Source of the DNA: Tricholoma matsutake
Taxonomy: Eukaryota > Basidiomycota > Agaricomycetes > Agaricales > Tricholomataceae
Assembly: GCA_026075535.2 (NCBI GenBank)
Contig: AP026546.1
Location: forward strand, 9,858,001 to 9,922,000
DNA: 64,000 bases
Direction of reading: 5' to 3'
In this document: positions 21,980 to 34,100 of the stretch, piece after piece
Position numbering within the stretch: the stretch's first letter is position 1
Layout of the letters: every line of letters begins with the position of its first letter
Program-made: the position numbers and the translations under genes
The notes under the pieces: model-generated
Told to the model about the DNA's origin: nothing
Database searches by the model: none
Seen by the model: the letters and a program-made list of their open reading frames with translations, nothing else

Positions 21980-23166
21980 TGCTGATGATGCTCAACCCAG
22001 AAACCCAAACAAAACCCACAAAATGGCTTCAGATGGAAAGGTTGCAAGGCCCTCTAGATGTCACCTGTCAGACCGACTGTCAAATAGTCATAAAACAACT
22101 GCTTGTCAAAGCAGTTCGAGGCTAAAAGAATGTGTTTTGAGGACTTGTGATGTGTTTCAAGGGGTTGCAATGATTTTCGAGGGGTTGCAATGATTTGTGA
22201 GGTGTTGCAATGCTTTTTGAGATGTTGCAATGCTTTTTGAGATGTTGCAATATTTTTTGAAGAAGTTTCGAGGAATTTCGAGTGCACAGATATGTTCGGA
22301 TGCAAGATTGGGGGACTAGACAAGTAGTAGAAGTGAAGAAAAGGCTAATCGAGGGAAGCGAGAGCAAAAATAGCATAATGCAAGGAATTTTGAGGAATTT
22401 TGAGGAAGTTTAGTGTAAAACACCAAACTTCAGACTGAATAAGACTAAACTGTACTCTCAAATCACTGTGATCTGGGAGGAAGACAATGACTTTCTTGTT
22501 TTTCTTTGTATCTAGTACATCTTTTTATATAAAATAAAGAAAGTACCTAAAAAGGCTAGAGAACATGAGGCAAACATGTGGAAAACTCGAGGCAAAAGAC
22601 AATATAAGTATATCAGAACAATAAAGCAAGCCTAGAAGGGGTGAATATAACACATGATGAAGAAATAATAAGAAAGAATAGCTAAAACTGGACTGTCCCT
22701 GTCCTTGTTATAAATTGAATAAAACATTGGAAACTGCTTCGAGTGGATTGTATGCATGCACATGCAGTCGAAATGTGTTTGATATACTCGATATAGTGTC
22801 CCATGTGTCCAGTATGTGTCTGAAGATCATTTGAATAGGAAATACTGTGTCCGACGATGTTTTTTGAGGTTCGATGTTTTTTTAAGATTCTTCAGACTTC
22901 ATTTGTGGCCTGATATCGGTGAGTTATTGTTCGACAATGGTAGGGGATACGTCTGGCATGTGTGCGATGATTATTTGGATAGCGATATAGTGTCCAATGT
23001 CAATTTGCAATGTTCAATGATGTTCAATCGCATTCGATACGATGCTTGCGCTTGGTAGACTTGGTCGGGAGTGGTCACGCCGCTTCTGGGACCTCGTGTG
23101 AGTTATCCAATGTGATTAGAATGTGGTCAAAATGGTGAATCAGCCTTTGAGCCGAGGAGACAACCT
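21980..23166 (-). repeat. Dispersed repeat, second minus-orientation copy
   Basis: Closely similar along most of its length to 7,200-8,560. Its right end in reverse complement reads GTGATAGGTTGTCTCCTCGG, and the plus-orientation copies at 29,207 and 63,113 begin with the same words. No gene is seen in it. The apparent start of the gag-like frame at 23,123 lies in this repeat and is therefore not the true gag start. Confidence 0.7.
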
Positions 23167-23439
23167 ATCACCACACAGCATGCACCCATCATTGCACCTC
23201 GTGTTGTGCATCCTGCTCTGCCTCATGTTGAGCCTTGCATCCACAACACTGGCAAAACCTGTACAATGCAACGCCAGGGGCAGGTTTCTGCCTGCTCCTT
23301 CAACTGATGTGCTAAGTGAACCACTGTTTCTAGCTGATTCCTTCATATTCCCATCACCACCCAATCCTTCAACTAGCCCCACCCCCATCATCTTGTACAC
23401 ACCACCACCTGCACCCCCGTCTACACCCCAGCCCTCCAC

Positions 23440-26400
23440 AACCCCAACCCCACCTGACGATGATGACTTCATGCCTGAAAACATCAATCCATTCTGGGGT
23501 GAAGACAAGCATGCAGAGGAGAGCCCCCAGGACTTCTTAAAGGCGATGCAATGCTGGGGCCTCAACAACCAATGCCATGGATGCCCAGAAGCTGGAGAAC
23601 TTCGGGCTCAACCTGAAGTCAAATGCTGCTGCAGAACAGTGGCTCGATAGCCTACCTGCCAGTGACAATGACACCTGGGACCACCTTATCAGCACATTCA
23701 AGAGGAAGTGGCCAAGCAAAATGCCTACCATGAAAACCATAGAAGAGAAGCAGGCAGCACTAGAGCAGACTAGAATCAGTGAAGAAGAGGTGGGAAAGCG
23801 AGTGACAATGAACGGAGTAAAGGAACTTGTGCACATCAAATGGGCAGACAAGATTGAGCACCTTGCAGCTGAAATCCCAGATGCTAATGGTTTGTTGATC
23901 AACACCATCCACAAATCCATGCCAAAGGTCCTACAGAAGGTAATGGGATTAGGACACACCACCTGGACTGCATTCTGCAGTGCTGTACATGCAGCTACAG
24001 TCACCCAGATTGCTGAGGCAAAAGAGGAAGAGAGGGAAGCACAAGATTTATGGGAGCAGGGGAGAAAGTTACAGGAACTATGCGAGACGTCTGCATGGGA
24101 TGTCACAAATGCACTATAACAGCATAGAAGTCCTGAACACACCATCTTCCATTCCCTGCTTCCTGATACTCTGAACACAACCACCCAATGCCCCAAACCA
24201 CCCCCCTGCACCAATGTTCAATACAAACAACCAGCCCCCACCATGCACCACCTATCAAGCACCAAACCAACCAGCATACAGACAGAACAGATCCCCTGCC
24301 AAATGCATGAATGATGTCATATGGCAAACACCCCAGCCAGTTGGGCATTGTACAATGTCCAGATCACAAAGTGGAACATTGAATATGCTGGGCAGCAAGT
24401 AAGCGAGACATGACCATACCCACTCTCTCCTGGTACCATGCCTGTCACATCAGGAGAGTGCTGGAAATGTGGCATGCCTGGACACATGGGCCCCAGCTGT
24501 GACAGCTCCACTCTGATTCCAGGGCTCGAAAGTTGCTGGAGATCCATTTCTGTGTCCATCAAACACAGCTGCCCACCAACTGAAACAAGGAACATCAACT
24601 TGGTCAACAAAATTAGTCCATGGGCCTCAAAGGAAGAGTACCACCAACAAGTGATTGCAGACTCAGGGAAAAGGACAAGGGTCATCAGCATAGAACAAGA
24701 GGTTCCACTGATGACCCAAGGAAATGAGTACAGTAGCAGAAGAGCAGTCGTTGGGCATGAGGAGGCAACATCCAGGGATGACAAAATGCCATCAAATGCA
24801 AGGTGCACTGTAGAGCTGGAGGATGGACTCTTATTCATAGATGTGGACAGTAAACCAGACACCACCATGTACCCAGAACAAACAGAATCACAAATTGTTG
24901 ACCTGTACTGCATGGAGAGCAACAACAAAGAAATGAGAACCATACCATTCCAACACACAGTCAAACTACATGGCCCATGAGGAGAGATTGTAAGGCTGAA
25001 TGGCACATTCGATGATGGAGTAATGGTGAATGCAGTTGACCTCTGGGCATTCCAAATGATCAAGCACCACCTCAAAACTCTTGGAAAGTCAAACTGTATC
25101 ATGCGCATGGCTGATGGTAGGCTGGTACCTTCAGCTGGAACATGGACAGGGAACATTACAGCAGGACATGTCTCACACAAAGGAACCTTTGAGGTTTTCG
25201 ATAGCAATGGGGCCTGGTCAGCACTGTTCAGGAAACCCCTTCTGAAGAAGCAGTACACAACTACAACCTACACACCAGAACAATCCCCAAGAGTGACAGC
25301 TGGGTTGTGCTACAAAACCAACACCAGCCTCAAGAAAGAACCCAGTCACTGCTCCCAGTGAATGGTAATTCCAGTAATAACCAGCACATCAACTTCAATG
25401 GGGATCATGGTGCATCCCCCACAGGCCAGACAGCCCTGCCAATCATGGAAGGCCAAGACATCAAAGAGCACATTAACTCCAAGGGGGATCACTGTGCATC
25501 CCCTTGAGAACATGAGAACCATTCAGAGGAACAGGACAAGCCAAAGCCCAAAAAGCTTGAAACACCAAAAGCCCAACACCCACTCACACAAGATGGAAAC
25601 AAGAGACACACAAAGGATGAACGTGCTAAGTGGTGAGTAGCCAATGATTTGAATGAAAAGAGGTCTCAAACAGACTGAGCATCAGCAAAGTATCCCAAAC
25701 CAAACCACAAAGACAACATTCCAAGAAGGCAAGCTTTGGAAAATAGGTAACACCAAATCCACACAGGCAAAACCATGAGTAGAGTGTGTACCACAATCAA
25801 AGGCAGTCACACCAGCATGGGAAGTACACTGGAATGAGGGGCATTTTCACCAAGACAATGTAAAAATTGCACTGATGGACAGGATAGCTAGCCCACACTT
25901 CGACCAATCAATCACCAAGGCAATCATGGACTGCAGTAAGTGCAAAGGACATGGCCCAAAACACTTACATTCACCACTAGAACCCATAATACAATGCCAT
26001 CCATTCAAACTTCTTGTTGGAGATACCCTGTCTATGCCAAAAGGAAAAGGGGGTTTTACAAAAATTGGATTATATGCAGACATCTACTCACAGCACGTAT
26101 GGTCAGACCAACTCAAGACAGCCGCATCAGCACCCACCATTCAACAACATCTGTACCACATTCACAGCACCACAGGCCTTCATGGTTGATGGAGGTCCCA
26201 AGTTTGACAATGATGCACTCTGTGAAGCATGTGCCACATGTAATGTAGAGCTATGAATAGTTCCAGGATATTCCCCCTGGATCAATGGACTGATAGAAGG
26301 AATGAATGCAAAGCTGTTGGGGAGGCTAAAGAGACTGTGCTCACCAGATCTAGAGGATGAATATAATGCAATGGACATACTGGCTTCATGGCCAGACCAC

Positions 26401-26577
26401 TTTGAGGAAGCCATTGAATTTCTCAGCAACCTCATTCTTCCAAACCTCAAGTTCTTACCCAACAAACTCCTTCTGGGCATTGTGATCAACACAAAGTGCA
26501 CACCAGCAGATCAAACAGACAAGGAAGTGTCAATGGATGAGGTTGAGGTCCAGATGGCATATGTGGAGCAACAATGA
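23440..26577 (+). pseudogene. Ty3/gypsy-like element lacking reverse transcriptase
   Basis: Gag core is at 23,500-24,119 (ESPQDFLKAM, then after a frame change QKLENFGLNLKSNAAAEQWL and WTAFCSAVHAA). A CCHC knuckle CWKCGMPGHMGPSC lies at 24,459-24,500. A retropepsin-like domain follows, FDDGVMVNAVDLWAFQMIKH with the catalytic DDG at 25,011-25,019, then RMADGRLVPSAG and FEVFDSNGAWSALFRKPLL. Integrase is at 25,860-26,577: CSKCKGHGPK, LLVGDTLSMPKGKGGF (first Asp), MVDGGPKFDNDAL (second Asp), and INGLIEGMNAKLLGRLK (Glu). Only about 500 bp separate protease and integrase, so the reverse transcriptase and RNase H are gone. Stops and frame changes are present. A Pro-rich segment (PPPAPPSTPQPSTTPTPP) precedes gag. 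Confidence 0.75.
25370..25510 (+). repeat. Imperfect tandem repeat inside the gypsy-like relic
   Basis: Two units of the type aacttcaatggggatcatgg...gcatccccc encode repeated INxxGDHxASP peptides. They lie just where the reverse transcriptase is missing. Confidence 0.5.
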
Positions 26578-26609
26578 TTAGATGGGTATGCACACATATC
26601 TTCTCATGC

Positions 26610-26965
26610 TCACAGATGGAAGCTGGCATTCGACAGGAAGGTATTGGCCTGAGCGCCAAGAGAGGTCATATTCAAAGTGGCACAGCTCACTATTTCTGAT
26701 AAAATCAGGGTAAGTGGACCAGAGATGAGGGGCATACTACATAGACTGACCTTGAACTTTTGATAGTCCGACAGATCCCAAGCCAAAGCAGCTTCATTAT
26801 AACCACTGCATCCAGGTCTACCTGCCTCCCCTTGCGGCTTTGGAATGGGCTCATCCCCAATCTTGTTTTCCCCAATCTCATCTTCAGCTGATCCTGCAGA
26901 TTGTCCTGTGCCACACTCATCTTCATCAGAACTGAGGCTTGACAAATCAGAAGTTTTGCTTCCAT
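26610..26965 (-). pseudogene. Unknown acidic/Gly-rich frame
   Basis: A minus-strand frame encodes an acidic Ser-rich N-terminal part (MSSLSSDEDECGTGQSAGS) followed by PQGEAGRPGCSGYNEAALAW and a further 50 residues. The GEAGRPG-GYN segment followed by a Trp looks like a conserved domain start, but I cannot name a family with confidence. It lies between a gypsy relic and a WD40-like fragment and shows no start or stop context of a host gene. Confidence 0.3.
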
Positions 26966-27500
26966 CAGGGCTTGGAGATCAGGCTAGAGTGTTGTGCATG
27001 AGCATAGATGAGCTGGCAATTGCATTCATGGCAGGAGTGGCTGAGCAAGAGGATGCAGTTTGACCACTCACGGGATGTCTGACTCTGTGCACTGGCCTGG
27101 AGTACAGTACATATCAGGGGGATTTGTGAGGTCATCCCAATCCAATGTCCTCCTGTGCAAGAAGGTGACCAGATGGCAGTAATCTTCCGACTTCAGTCTG
27201 AGCGATGAGAATCAGGAGTGTAGGAGGAGGAGAACTTGGTTCGTAGAAGGGGGAGAGTTGAGTCAACAATCCTCTATTGGGTCTCATTGGTCAGGGTTGG
27301 GGCAATTACAACATTGGGCATACATGCAGATGCCTTTAAGTATCCAATGATGGTCACACCCCTTTCATCTTGAGCCAGCACACTGCACAAAGGGGCTGAG
27401 TCAGCAGGCACACCTGGTCATGTCAAGGACAAACATTGGGTAATGCATGCCTCTCATCTGTCCTACTACTTTCCAGTCCCACCCCCTCCCCAAGAAAAAT
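26966..27500. other. No gene recognised
   Basis: The stretch has only short frames in all six readings and no recognisable repeat. Confidence 0.4.
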
Positions 27501-27519
27501 GCTTGCCACACTGAAGAGC

Positions 27520-28175
27520 ACCAGCCCAAACTTGTCACCACTTTCTGTGGCTGTACAGGCTCCATGTTGTGCCTGAGTATGGCTCCAAATGGCAGATACT
27601 TAGCCAGTGGTGGTATGCATCATGAGGGTGGCTTTGACAAAGAGTTGATGAGAAACCACAGGGAATGATGGACTGAAGATATGGGATTTGAAGTCCAGGA
27701 AATCAGTTGCGATTCCAGCACAACCTTTCCATGAGTGCAGACAAGTGACTTACATTTGCTGGGTTACACAGAAAGGGGAAACCTATGACACGCTCTGCTA
27801 CAGCAATGGCCTTGGATTCTTGGTGTTCTTACAGCACATCCCATGCGATGTATGGAGATCTTCAATGCCTGCCACAATAAGCTGAAAAATTCCAGGGTTA
27901 CTTTGATGGCATCCACTCCAGCCAAATCACTCATGGAGGTGAAATCCTCTCCATCGCGGTGGACAGAGCTAGGACTGCATCTACCCATATTGTGACAGGT
28001 ACCCACAACCAGTGCATTCAGATATGGAACTTCAATCCATGCACCAAGACAATGCATTCCATTTAATCCAGGGTTTACATGGACCACAATGATATTGTGC
28101 CCAAATGCCTTGCTTTTGATGATAATCAAGACCAAGATCTCTTTTTCTTTGGCCTGTACGATGGTGGTTTGTGCA
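27520..28175 (+). pseudogene. WD40-repeat gene fragment
   Basis: Three separate plus-strand frames resemble WD40 blades. The first (27,532-27,615) reads GSMLCLSMAPNGRYLASGG, matching the end of one repeat. The second (27,938-28,040) reads GGEILSIAVDRARTASTHIV followed by GTHNQCIQIWNFN, with the classic IW ending. The third (28,094-28,170) reads VPKCLAFDDNQDQDLFFFGL with DGGL. Frames change between them and stops intervene. A WD40 domain normally forms a protein-binding propeller; here it is a dead fragment among transposons, either a captured host gene or a remnant of a duplicated one. Confidence 0.5.
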
Positions 28176-28299
28176 TTGAATAATGAGTTTGGTGGCTCAG
28201 CTCATTGCTGTAGCAGGTATAGATATGCAGGACAGGATGGCAAGAAGTTGTCAAAGTCACAGTTGGGCTCAGCAATGTGAGTTGCAATGTCTAGCCCAA

Positions 28300-28510
28300 G
28301 GCCTCTCATGAATCCCTTGATAGAGGAAATGCAGCAGTCAACACAGTTTGCAAGAACTGGCCCCCATCACCTACAGGGTTTGTGAGGTACTTGTTTGCCA
28401 TCCATATGTCTCAGCTGTCAGCATTTTCCAGGTAGTTGGTCCAGTGATCCATTTTGGCCTTGGCAATGTCTGCCACATATCTCTTGTGGGCCCATCTTAG
28501 GTCTTGGTGA
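28300..28510 (-). pseudogene. Possible LINE (non-LTR) endonuclease-RT linker fragment
   Basis: Minus-strand frames read RWAHKRYVADIAKAKMDHW, TNYLENADS and, after a stop, DIWMANKYLTNPVGDGGQF. This resembles the linker between endonuclease and reverse transcriptase of fungal non-LTR elements, where a similar Arg/Lys-rich helix is followed by W...ANKYL. No catalytic motif is present, so the assignment is tentative. Confidence 0.35.
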
Positions 28511-28639
28511 CTCAGAGGTCTTTACACTCCCCCACCTTTCCCGGTGGACTCCAACTGGAGTCTGACTGGTCACCAGCCAACTGCCTGCAAAGTTGCCAGT
28601 CCAGTCCCAGTCCAGTTGGATTCCGCTGAAAAAGTGTGT

Positions 28640-28745
28640 AAGAAAAGGAATCAAACCCAGATCCCTGTGGGTTGCTTATGTAGTCATAATACAGAATATA
28701 ACCCTTACACAACAGTACCTTGTGTAAGGTATCATCTACTTGCTT
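28640..28745 (-). other. tRNA-like segment (SINE-type), minus strand
   Basis: On the minus strand a B-box-like GGGTTTGATTCC lies near 28,655-28,670, preceded by about 60 bp of sequence starting around ACAAGGTACTG. It does not close into a complete tRNA cloverleaf by eye. It is best read as a tRNA-derived SINE relic. Confidence 0.3.
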
Positions 28746-28859
28746 TAGGTACAGTAGTGCAGCTGTGTATGACAATGCATATAGCTGCATCATCAAATGT
28801 GCCAGCTCATCACTCACCACCACCACCACCACCACCACCATCAACACTGCCTCCCTCCT

Positions 28860-28990
28860 CTCCACTCTACCACTACTGCATGGACACCCCTACATAAGTT
28901 TTTTTTTGTTTGCTTTTTGTTTTTATAAACTAACTAACTCATTTCTTTTGTTTTATAGGTTCTGACTCTACTGGCAATGATGGCTGGATG
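28860..28990 (+). repeat. Intron-like module, hairpin missing
   Basis: ATAAGT at 28,894 stands where other copies have GTAAGT. AAACTAACTAACTC at about 28,928 supplies the branch-like motif and TTTTATAG ends at 28,958, followed by GTTCTGACTCTACTGGCAAT. The left hairpin is not preserved in this copy. Confidence 0.5.
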
Positions 28991-29206
28991 CGAGACAACC
29001 CAACACACCCACCCCATGCCTGTGAGCCCCTGCTCATAGGGTGGATCATGAATGTGTGCAGTTGATGACAACAACGATGACAACACCTACCAGCACCCCC
29101 CAAAGCCGACAACACACCCACCCCACACCTGTGAGCAGAGGCTCACAGAGTGGATTGGTGGTGAGAGCCCATGCTGATGAGCACCTGCTTGTTGGGTGGA
29201 TGGTGG

Positions 29207-30090
29207 TGATAGGTTGTCTCCTCAGCTCAAAGGCCGATTGACCACTTTAACCACATTCTAATCACATTGGCTAACTCCTACAATGTCCCAGATGCAGCAT
29301 GACCCAGTTTATTGATCACAATATCATATTGACCACATCGAAACATCACCAGCAACATCGATCATACTGAGAAACCACATTGCACAACTTTAGGACTACT
29401 TCGAAAAGCCCCTCAGATCCCTCTAAATGACCATCGAACATCCCCGATCAAACTTTGAACAGCAGCGACTGTGATCGAACATTGTCGACCATTGTCGACC
29501 ATTGTCGAGCGTTATCAATCAATATTGAGAGACTACGAGCGACATCAGGCGCCGCATTTGTTATCTATAACATGGAAGACCATGCACCAGGAAGTATTCC
29601 AACTTGTGCTCAAACCTGCTGGTAGTAGGTCAGCCTTGTTCAAAGTCCCTATCACATACAGAACCTGCTGGACAGATTATTGCGAGACTTAGCGCAGTTT
29701 ATACACAAAGGACAGTCTCTTTTAGTTCTTTCCCTTTATTACTCCTTCATCATATGATATATCTCTTTCTCGTTTGGATTCCAGTCTCCTTTTTGGCCTT
29801 GTGCCTTAACTCATATCTTTTGCCTCATGTTCTACACATGTTTCTTATACCATTTTAGGAAGTTTCTTTTAAAACATATAAAACTCTGTAGTATCTACTT
29901 GGAAATACAAGAAATCATCTTCACCTATCATCTCATATACAATTCTAAGCATCCGATCAATCTTCTAAAACAATCTAAGTCTCTACAAGTTTTATCGATC
30001 GATGAGAAACCTCTGCAATCATCGTGTCCTCGATCTTCCTTTGATCCTCTTGTCATTAGCACTACCAACCATTCCAACAAGTCCTAGCAA
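29207..30090 (+). repeat. Dispersed repeat, plus-orientation copy
   Basis: Closely similar to 63,113-64,000 over its whole length (both share ctaatcacattggctaactc near the start and acaaaggacagtctctttta in the middle). Its reverse complement is related to 7,200-8,560 and 21,980-23,166. No gene is present. The middle of the repeat, with a possible start region and pyrimidine-rich tracts, would fit an LTR, but no internal region is attached here. Confidence 0.7.
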
Positions 30091-30430
30091 TTGGCTATAG
30101 CCTTCGTATATTATCAACCTATTGAAAGGTCCTCAGAATTCACACTTTGACCATCGACAATAAAACTTGTTTGCCATTGATCTCATCGATTGTCCTCAAT
30201 ATCAATTGATACCCCATTGGACTGCGTCAAACACCATCATCTCTTATAGAACTACCTTTGTGACTAGTACCAACTTGTTGTCCTCCCATAGGTTGGACCA
30301 TGAACCTTCGGAATGTCTTGCACCCTTCCTCTGACTCGTGCAAATATCATTGGTTGCCTCATCGGCTGTTTTGGTGGTTTTCCCAGGTTGAGTATCATCA
30401 GAGGGCACACCAGGGATAAGACAATGATAG
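30091..30430. other. No gene recognised
   Basis: Non-coding filler between the dispersed repeat and the hairpin array; nothing is recognised. Confidence 0.4.
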
Positions 30431-30498
30431 GTGTACAGTGATGGACATGTGCGAGGAGGGGTGGGCGATGACACCCACCCCAGACTGCATCCCCCAAC

Positions 30499-30627
30499 CC
30501 CCCCTCCCCTGCATTTTGTGTGGGGAGGGGTCTTTATTATTTTTAATTTATCTCTGTCCCCCCTTGCACCAAATGCAAGGGGTTTATTATTATATTATAT
30601 CCACTCCCTTGTGTCCTACACGAGGGA
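30499..30627. repeat. Array of three small hairpins
   Basis: Hairpins with C-rich left and G-rich right arms lie at 30,499-30,530, 30,558-30,582 and 30,603-30,627 (for instance CCCCTTGCA...TGCAAGGGG), separated by AT-rich spacers. A five-hairpin version occurs at 59,896-60,154. Confidence 0.7.
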
Positions 30628-30740
30628 TGTGGTTAATCAAAAAATTTTGATCTTAATTGTTTGAAAAATGCTGTCTTGAAGAATATGAAAGGTTGAGTCA
30701 TAAATAAACCTTATAAAGTTATATTGATTCCCTAATAAGT

Positions 30741-30789
30741 CTCCTGTGGCTGAAGTGGTTGAGCACACTTGTTTGGTTTGTCATGTGAT
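30741..30789 (+). other. tRNA-derived SINE head, 5' half (split by copia)
   Basis: TGGCTGAAGTGGTTGAGC at 30,747-30,764 fits the RNA polymerase III A-box. The matching B-box half lies beyond the copia element at 36,541-36,600. The uninterrupted relative is at 60,240-60,335. The target duplication GTGAT (30,785-30,789 and 36,536-36,540) joins the two halves exactly. Confidence 0.6.
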
Positions 30790-31094
30790 TGTTGGAGCAG
30801 ACTATATACGCTGCACAGGGGAAGAGACAACACGTTCCTTACAACCTACCTGGGGTTTAGTTAGACTTACAGCTAGGGTTAGCAGAGGTAAGAACACTGT
30901 ATTCCTACTACGGTACAGGTTCTCCTTATATACATAATATTAAGGATGTCACATGACTCGGGAATGTGTTTACCGCATGTATGCGCAGTAAGCGCAGTAA
31001 CATGCGTATGCTGCATGTATCACCTCATGTATACATGTGTATGCTGCATGTATTGCCTCATGTATACAGCATGCATCAGGGATTAATTTCAACA
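30790..31094 (-). repeat. 3' LTR of the copia element
   Basis: 305-bp repeat with TGTTG/CAACA ends; it is the downstream LTR relative to the minus-strand polyprotein. Tandem ctgcatgtat-like words lie near one end. Confidence 0.93.
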
Positions 31095-31103
31095 CCCCCC
31101 CTC
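31095..31103 (-). promoter_or_regulatory. Polypurine tract of the copia element
   Basis: On the minus strand GAGGGGGGG abuts the 3' LTR, the expected plus-strand priming site. Confidence 0.75.
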
Positions 31104-31126
31104 AAACTGTACAGCACTCTAAGCAG

Positions 31127-34100
31127 CTAAGTTTGAATCTCGAAAGTAATTCCGAGAGAGTCTCTAAATTTCCTGAATAGGACGGCGCCAAGGTTCTTTG
31201 TGAACATGTCAGCCGGATTATCACTTCCAGGAATGAAAACGACTGTGACTTTGTCATTTTCTATGCATTCGCGGGTGTAGTGGTAGCGAATGTCTATATG
31301 TTTGGTCCTTCTTTCCTGAACTGGATTTGATCCAATAAAGATGGATCCTTGATTATCAGCGCAGATTGGTACACGCTTTAGTGTATATCCAAGTTCCTGG
31401 AATAAGGACTCTATCCACACTATCTGCCGACAAGTGTCGGAGAGAGCCATGTATTCGGCTTCTGTGGATGACAGTGCTACAGTTTTTTGTAAACGGGACT
31501 GCCAGCACACAATGCCACTTGCCAGAGTAGCAAAGTAACCCGTTGTAGATCGGCGCTTGACTGTGTCAGCTGCCCAATCAGAATCTGTGAAGGCCTGTAG
31601 CCCCTCGGATTTCTCTCCATCATAGACCATACTGTACTTCTGGGTTCCCACCAGATAGCGCATTATGTACATCGCTTTGTCTAGATGTTCTTGGCTAGGA
31701 TTAGCCGAGAATTGCGACATCTTGATTACCGCGTAAGCGATATCAGGTCGCGTTCCGAGCATCAGATACAATAAAGATCCGATCACAGACTGATATTTTG
31801 ATCTAAGCGCCGCGTTTGGCGTCGCTGTGTTCTCCGATGGTTTGTAGCCAGTCGGGAGCGGAGTGGGGGCAATCTTGGCATTTGTCATCTCGAACCTCTC
31901 AAGCACTTTGGCGAGATATTCTGTTTGATCGAGTTTGACTTTTGCAGCGGTCTGGGTGACGCGCATGCCTAAGAATTCTGTGACTTTTTCAGTACTACGG
32001 CACTCCCAATGCTTCAGGCAAGCATTCTTCTTTTCATCCACAAGTTTCTTGTTCTTGCCCATGAACAAGCCATCATCAACATAGACTAGCGCAATAACGA
32101 TGCTGCCTGTCTTAGGATCCTTGTGTATGAAGATGCCGGCATCGGAGCTGGCGCGCACGAACCCAATGGTGCGCATGAATGCCTCTAGCTCTTTCCACCA
32201 TGCTAGTGAAGCCTGTTTAAGGCCATACAATGCTCGGCGTAAGCGCATTACTTTGCGCTCTTTACCCTCGAGTTTGAAACCCTCGGGTTGATCCATATAG
32301 ATCTCCTCATCAAGTTTGCCATATAAAAATGCGGTTTTTACATCTAGACCGGTCATATACATGCCTTCTAGAGACGCAAGGGCAAACATGAGGCGTACGG
32401 TCTCGTAGCGGACTACTGGTGAGAAAATCTCATCAAAGTCAACGCCTTCGACTTGTGAAAAGCCTTTGGCCACGAGTCTGGCTCGTTTTCTTCCGTCCGA
32501 TTTCACGGAGAAAACCCATCTATTTTTGATCGTTTTTCGATCATGTGGAAGATCGACGATGTCATAGACTTGTCGCTTGCGAAGAGCCTCTAACTCTTCA
32601 CGACAAGCCTGTTTCCACTCAAGTTGCTGCTGCCGGGGTAGGCGCGCAATATCGCAAAATTGGTTTGGAACTAGGCTTTTTCCGCTTGATGGTGTGACTG
32701 CTTTTGACAACAGCCAGCGGATAAGCTCATCTCCACCTTCCTTGGTTATCTTTTTAATATAACCTGCTTCGTCCGGTTCCCCCATTGGGTGATCATGTTC
32801 TTGATTATTGGAATCGGGCACATTCTCGTGGGGTGCCGAACTCGGTCCAGCAACCGGTTCTTGCTGTTGAGGTCGTGGTCGTGTTCGGTTATGATCCGAA
32901 TCTTGACCCACAGACTTCTTCCAATATCGATCACGCGCAATGTCTCTCTCTATGTCAGAGGGGAGTCGCTGTTCTCCATAGGTATTGCCGGGACGGTTTG
33001 GGATTTTCCTCTGCCTGCCTGATCGACGGGGCAATTGCTGCCATTCCTGTTGATCTTCACGTCTTGGACGAAAGTCCTCAGTGCTAACTGGAGGTGGCGG
33101 AGGAGGAGCGTTAGTCGCATCGTCATGCGCCTTTTGCTCGCTTGGTAAATCATCATCATCTTCTGATGATGAAGGAAGGGGCGGATTTTGTGGTGGTATA
33201 GGGTCATCGCCATCCGTTCCAGATGAGTGGTCGTCATCTTCTGGTTCTGGTGGAAAATCACCAAGGTCTGTCTTGGCAGGAGTTTTAGCTCCGGGACAGC
33301 ATGGGAACATCGTTTCATCAAATAGTGCCGTAGCACCAATGAATATTGCGCCGTTTCGTCGCATGAAACGATATGCTTTAATGCCATCTTCTACTCCAAG
33401 GTACGTCATTAGCTCCGATCGAGGAGACAATGTTGTTGGACGTTTTTCCTTTGGTAGATAGACATAAGCACCGCAACCGAAGACCTTCAGATTGTTTAGA
33501 TCTGGGCGGACCTTTGTCAGGTCCTCAAAAGGTGTCAGCCATTTCAGGCGCCTTATTGGGGTTCGGTTGTATAAATGTGTTGCATGTTCTATGCAAAATT
33601 CCCACCATGATTGTGGTAGACAAGCGGTGAATCGCAGGGTTTGCGACTTTTCCATTATTGTCCTTATGGCGCGCTCTGCGCGCCCGTTCTGTTGATGAAC
33701 GTGGGGTGCAGACATCTCTATTTTGATGCCTAAATCCTTGAGCTGTTTTTGTAGCTCACGATCCTTGAACTCCCCCCCTGGATCAACACGCCAGCGCTTG
33801 ATTGTAGCGCCATATTGGGTCTTAGCCATTGCTAGAAATTGTCTAATCGCTGCAGCAGCGTCAGATTTCTTTCTGAGACATTGGACCCAAATATGTGACG
33901 TTTTGTCATCCAGAAATACAATGAAGTATTTATGTTTGTGGTACGATAGTACCGGGAGTTCCTTTAGGTCGGAATGTATTAATTCAAAGGATTTGTCAGC
34001 TCGTGAGTCTGACTCGGGAAAAGATTTTGAGGTCATTTTCCCTTCTGCACACCCTGGACATATAATTTTGTCTTTAGGAATAATTAAATTCCTTGGGAAT

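Noticed and set aside
23123..23440. Apparent gag start with a signal-peptide-like stretch (LHLVLCILLCLMLSLAS)
   Set aside because: It begins inside the dispersed repeat at 21,980-23,166, so the hydrophobic segment is probably not part of the original gag.
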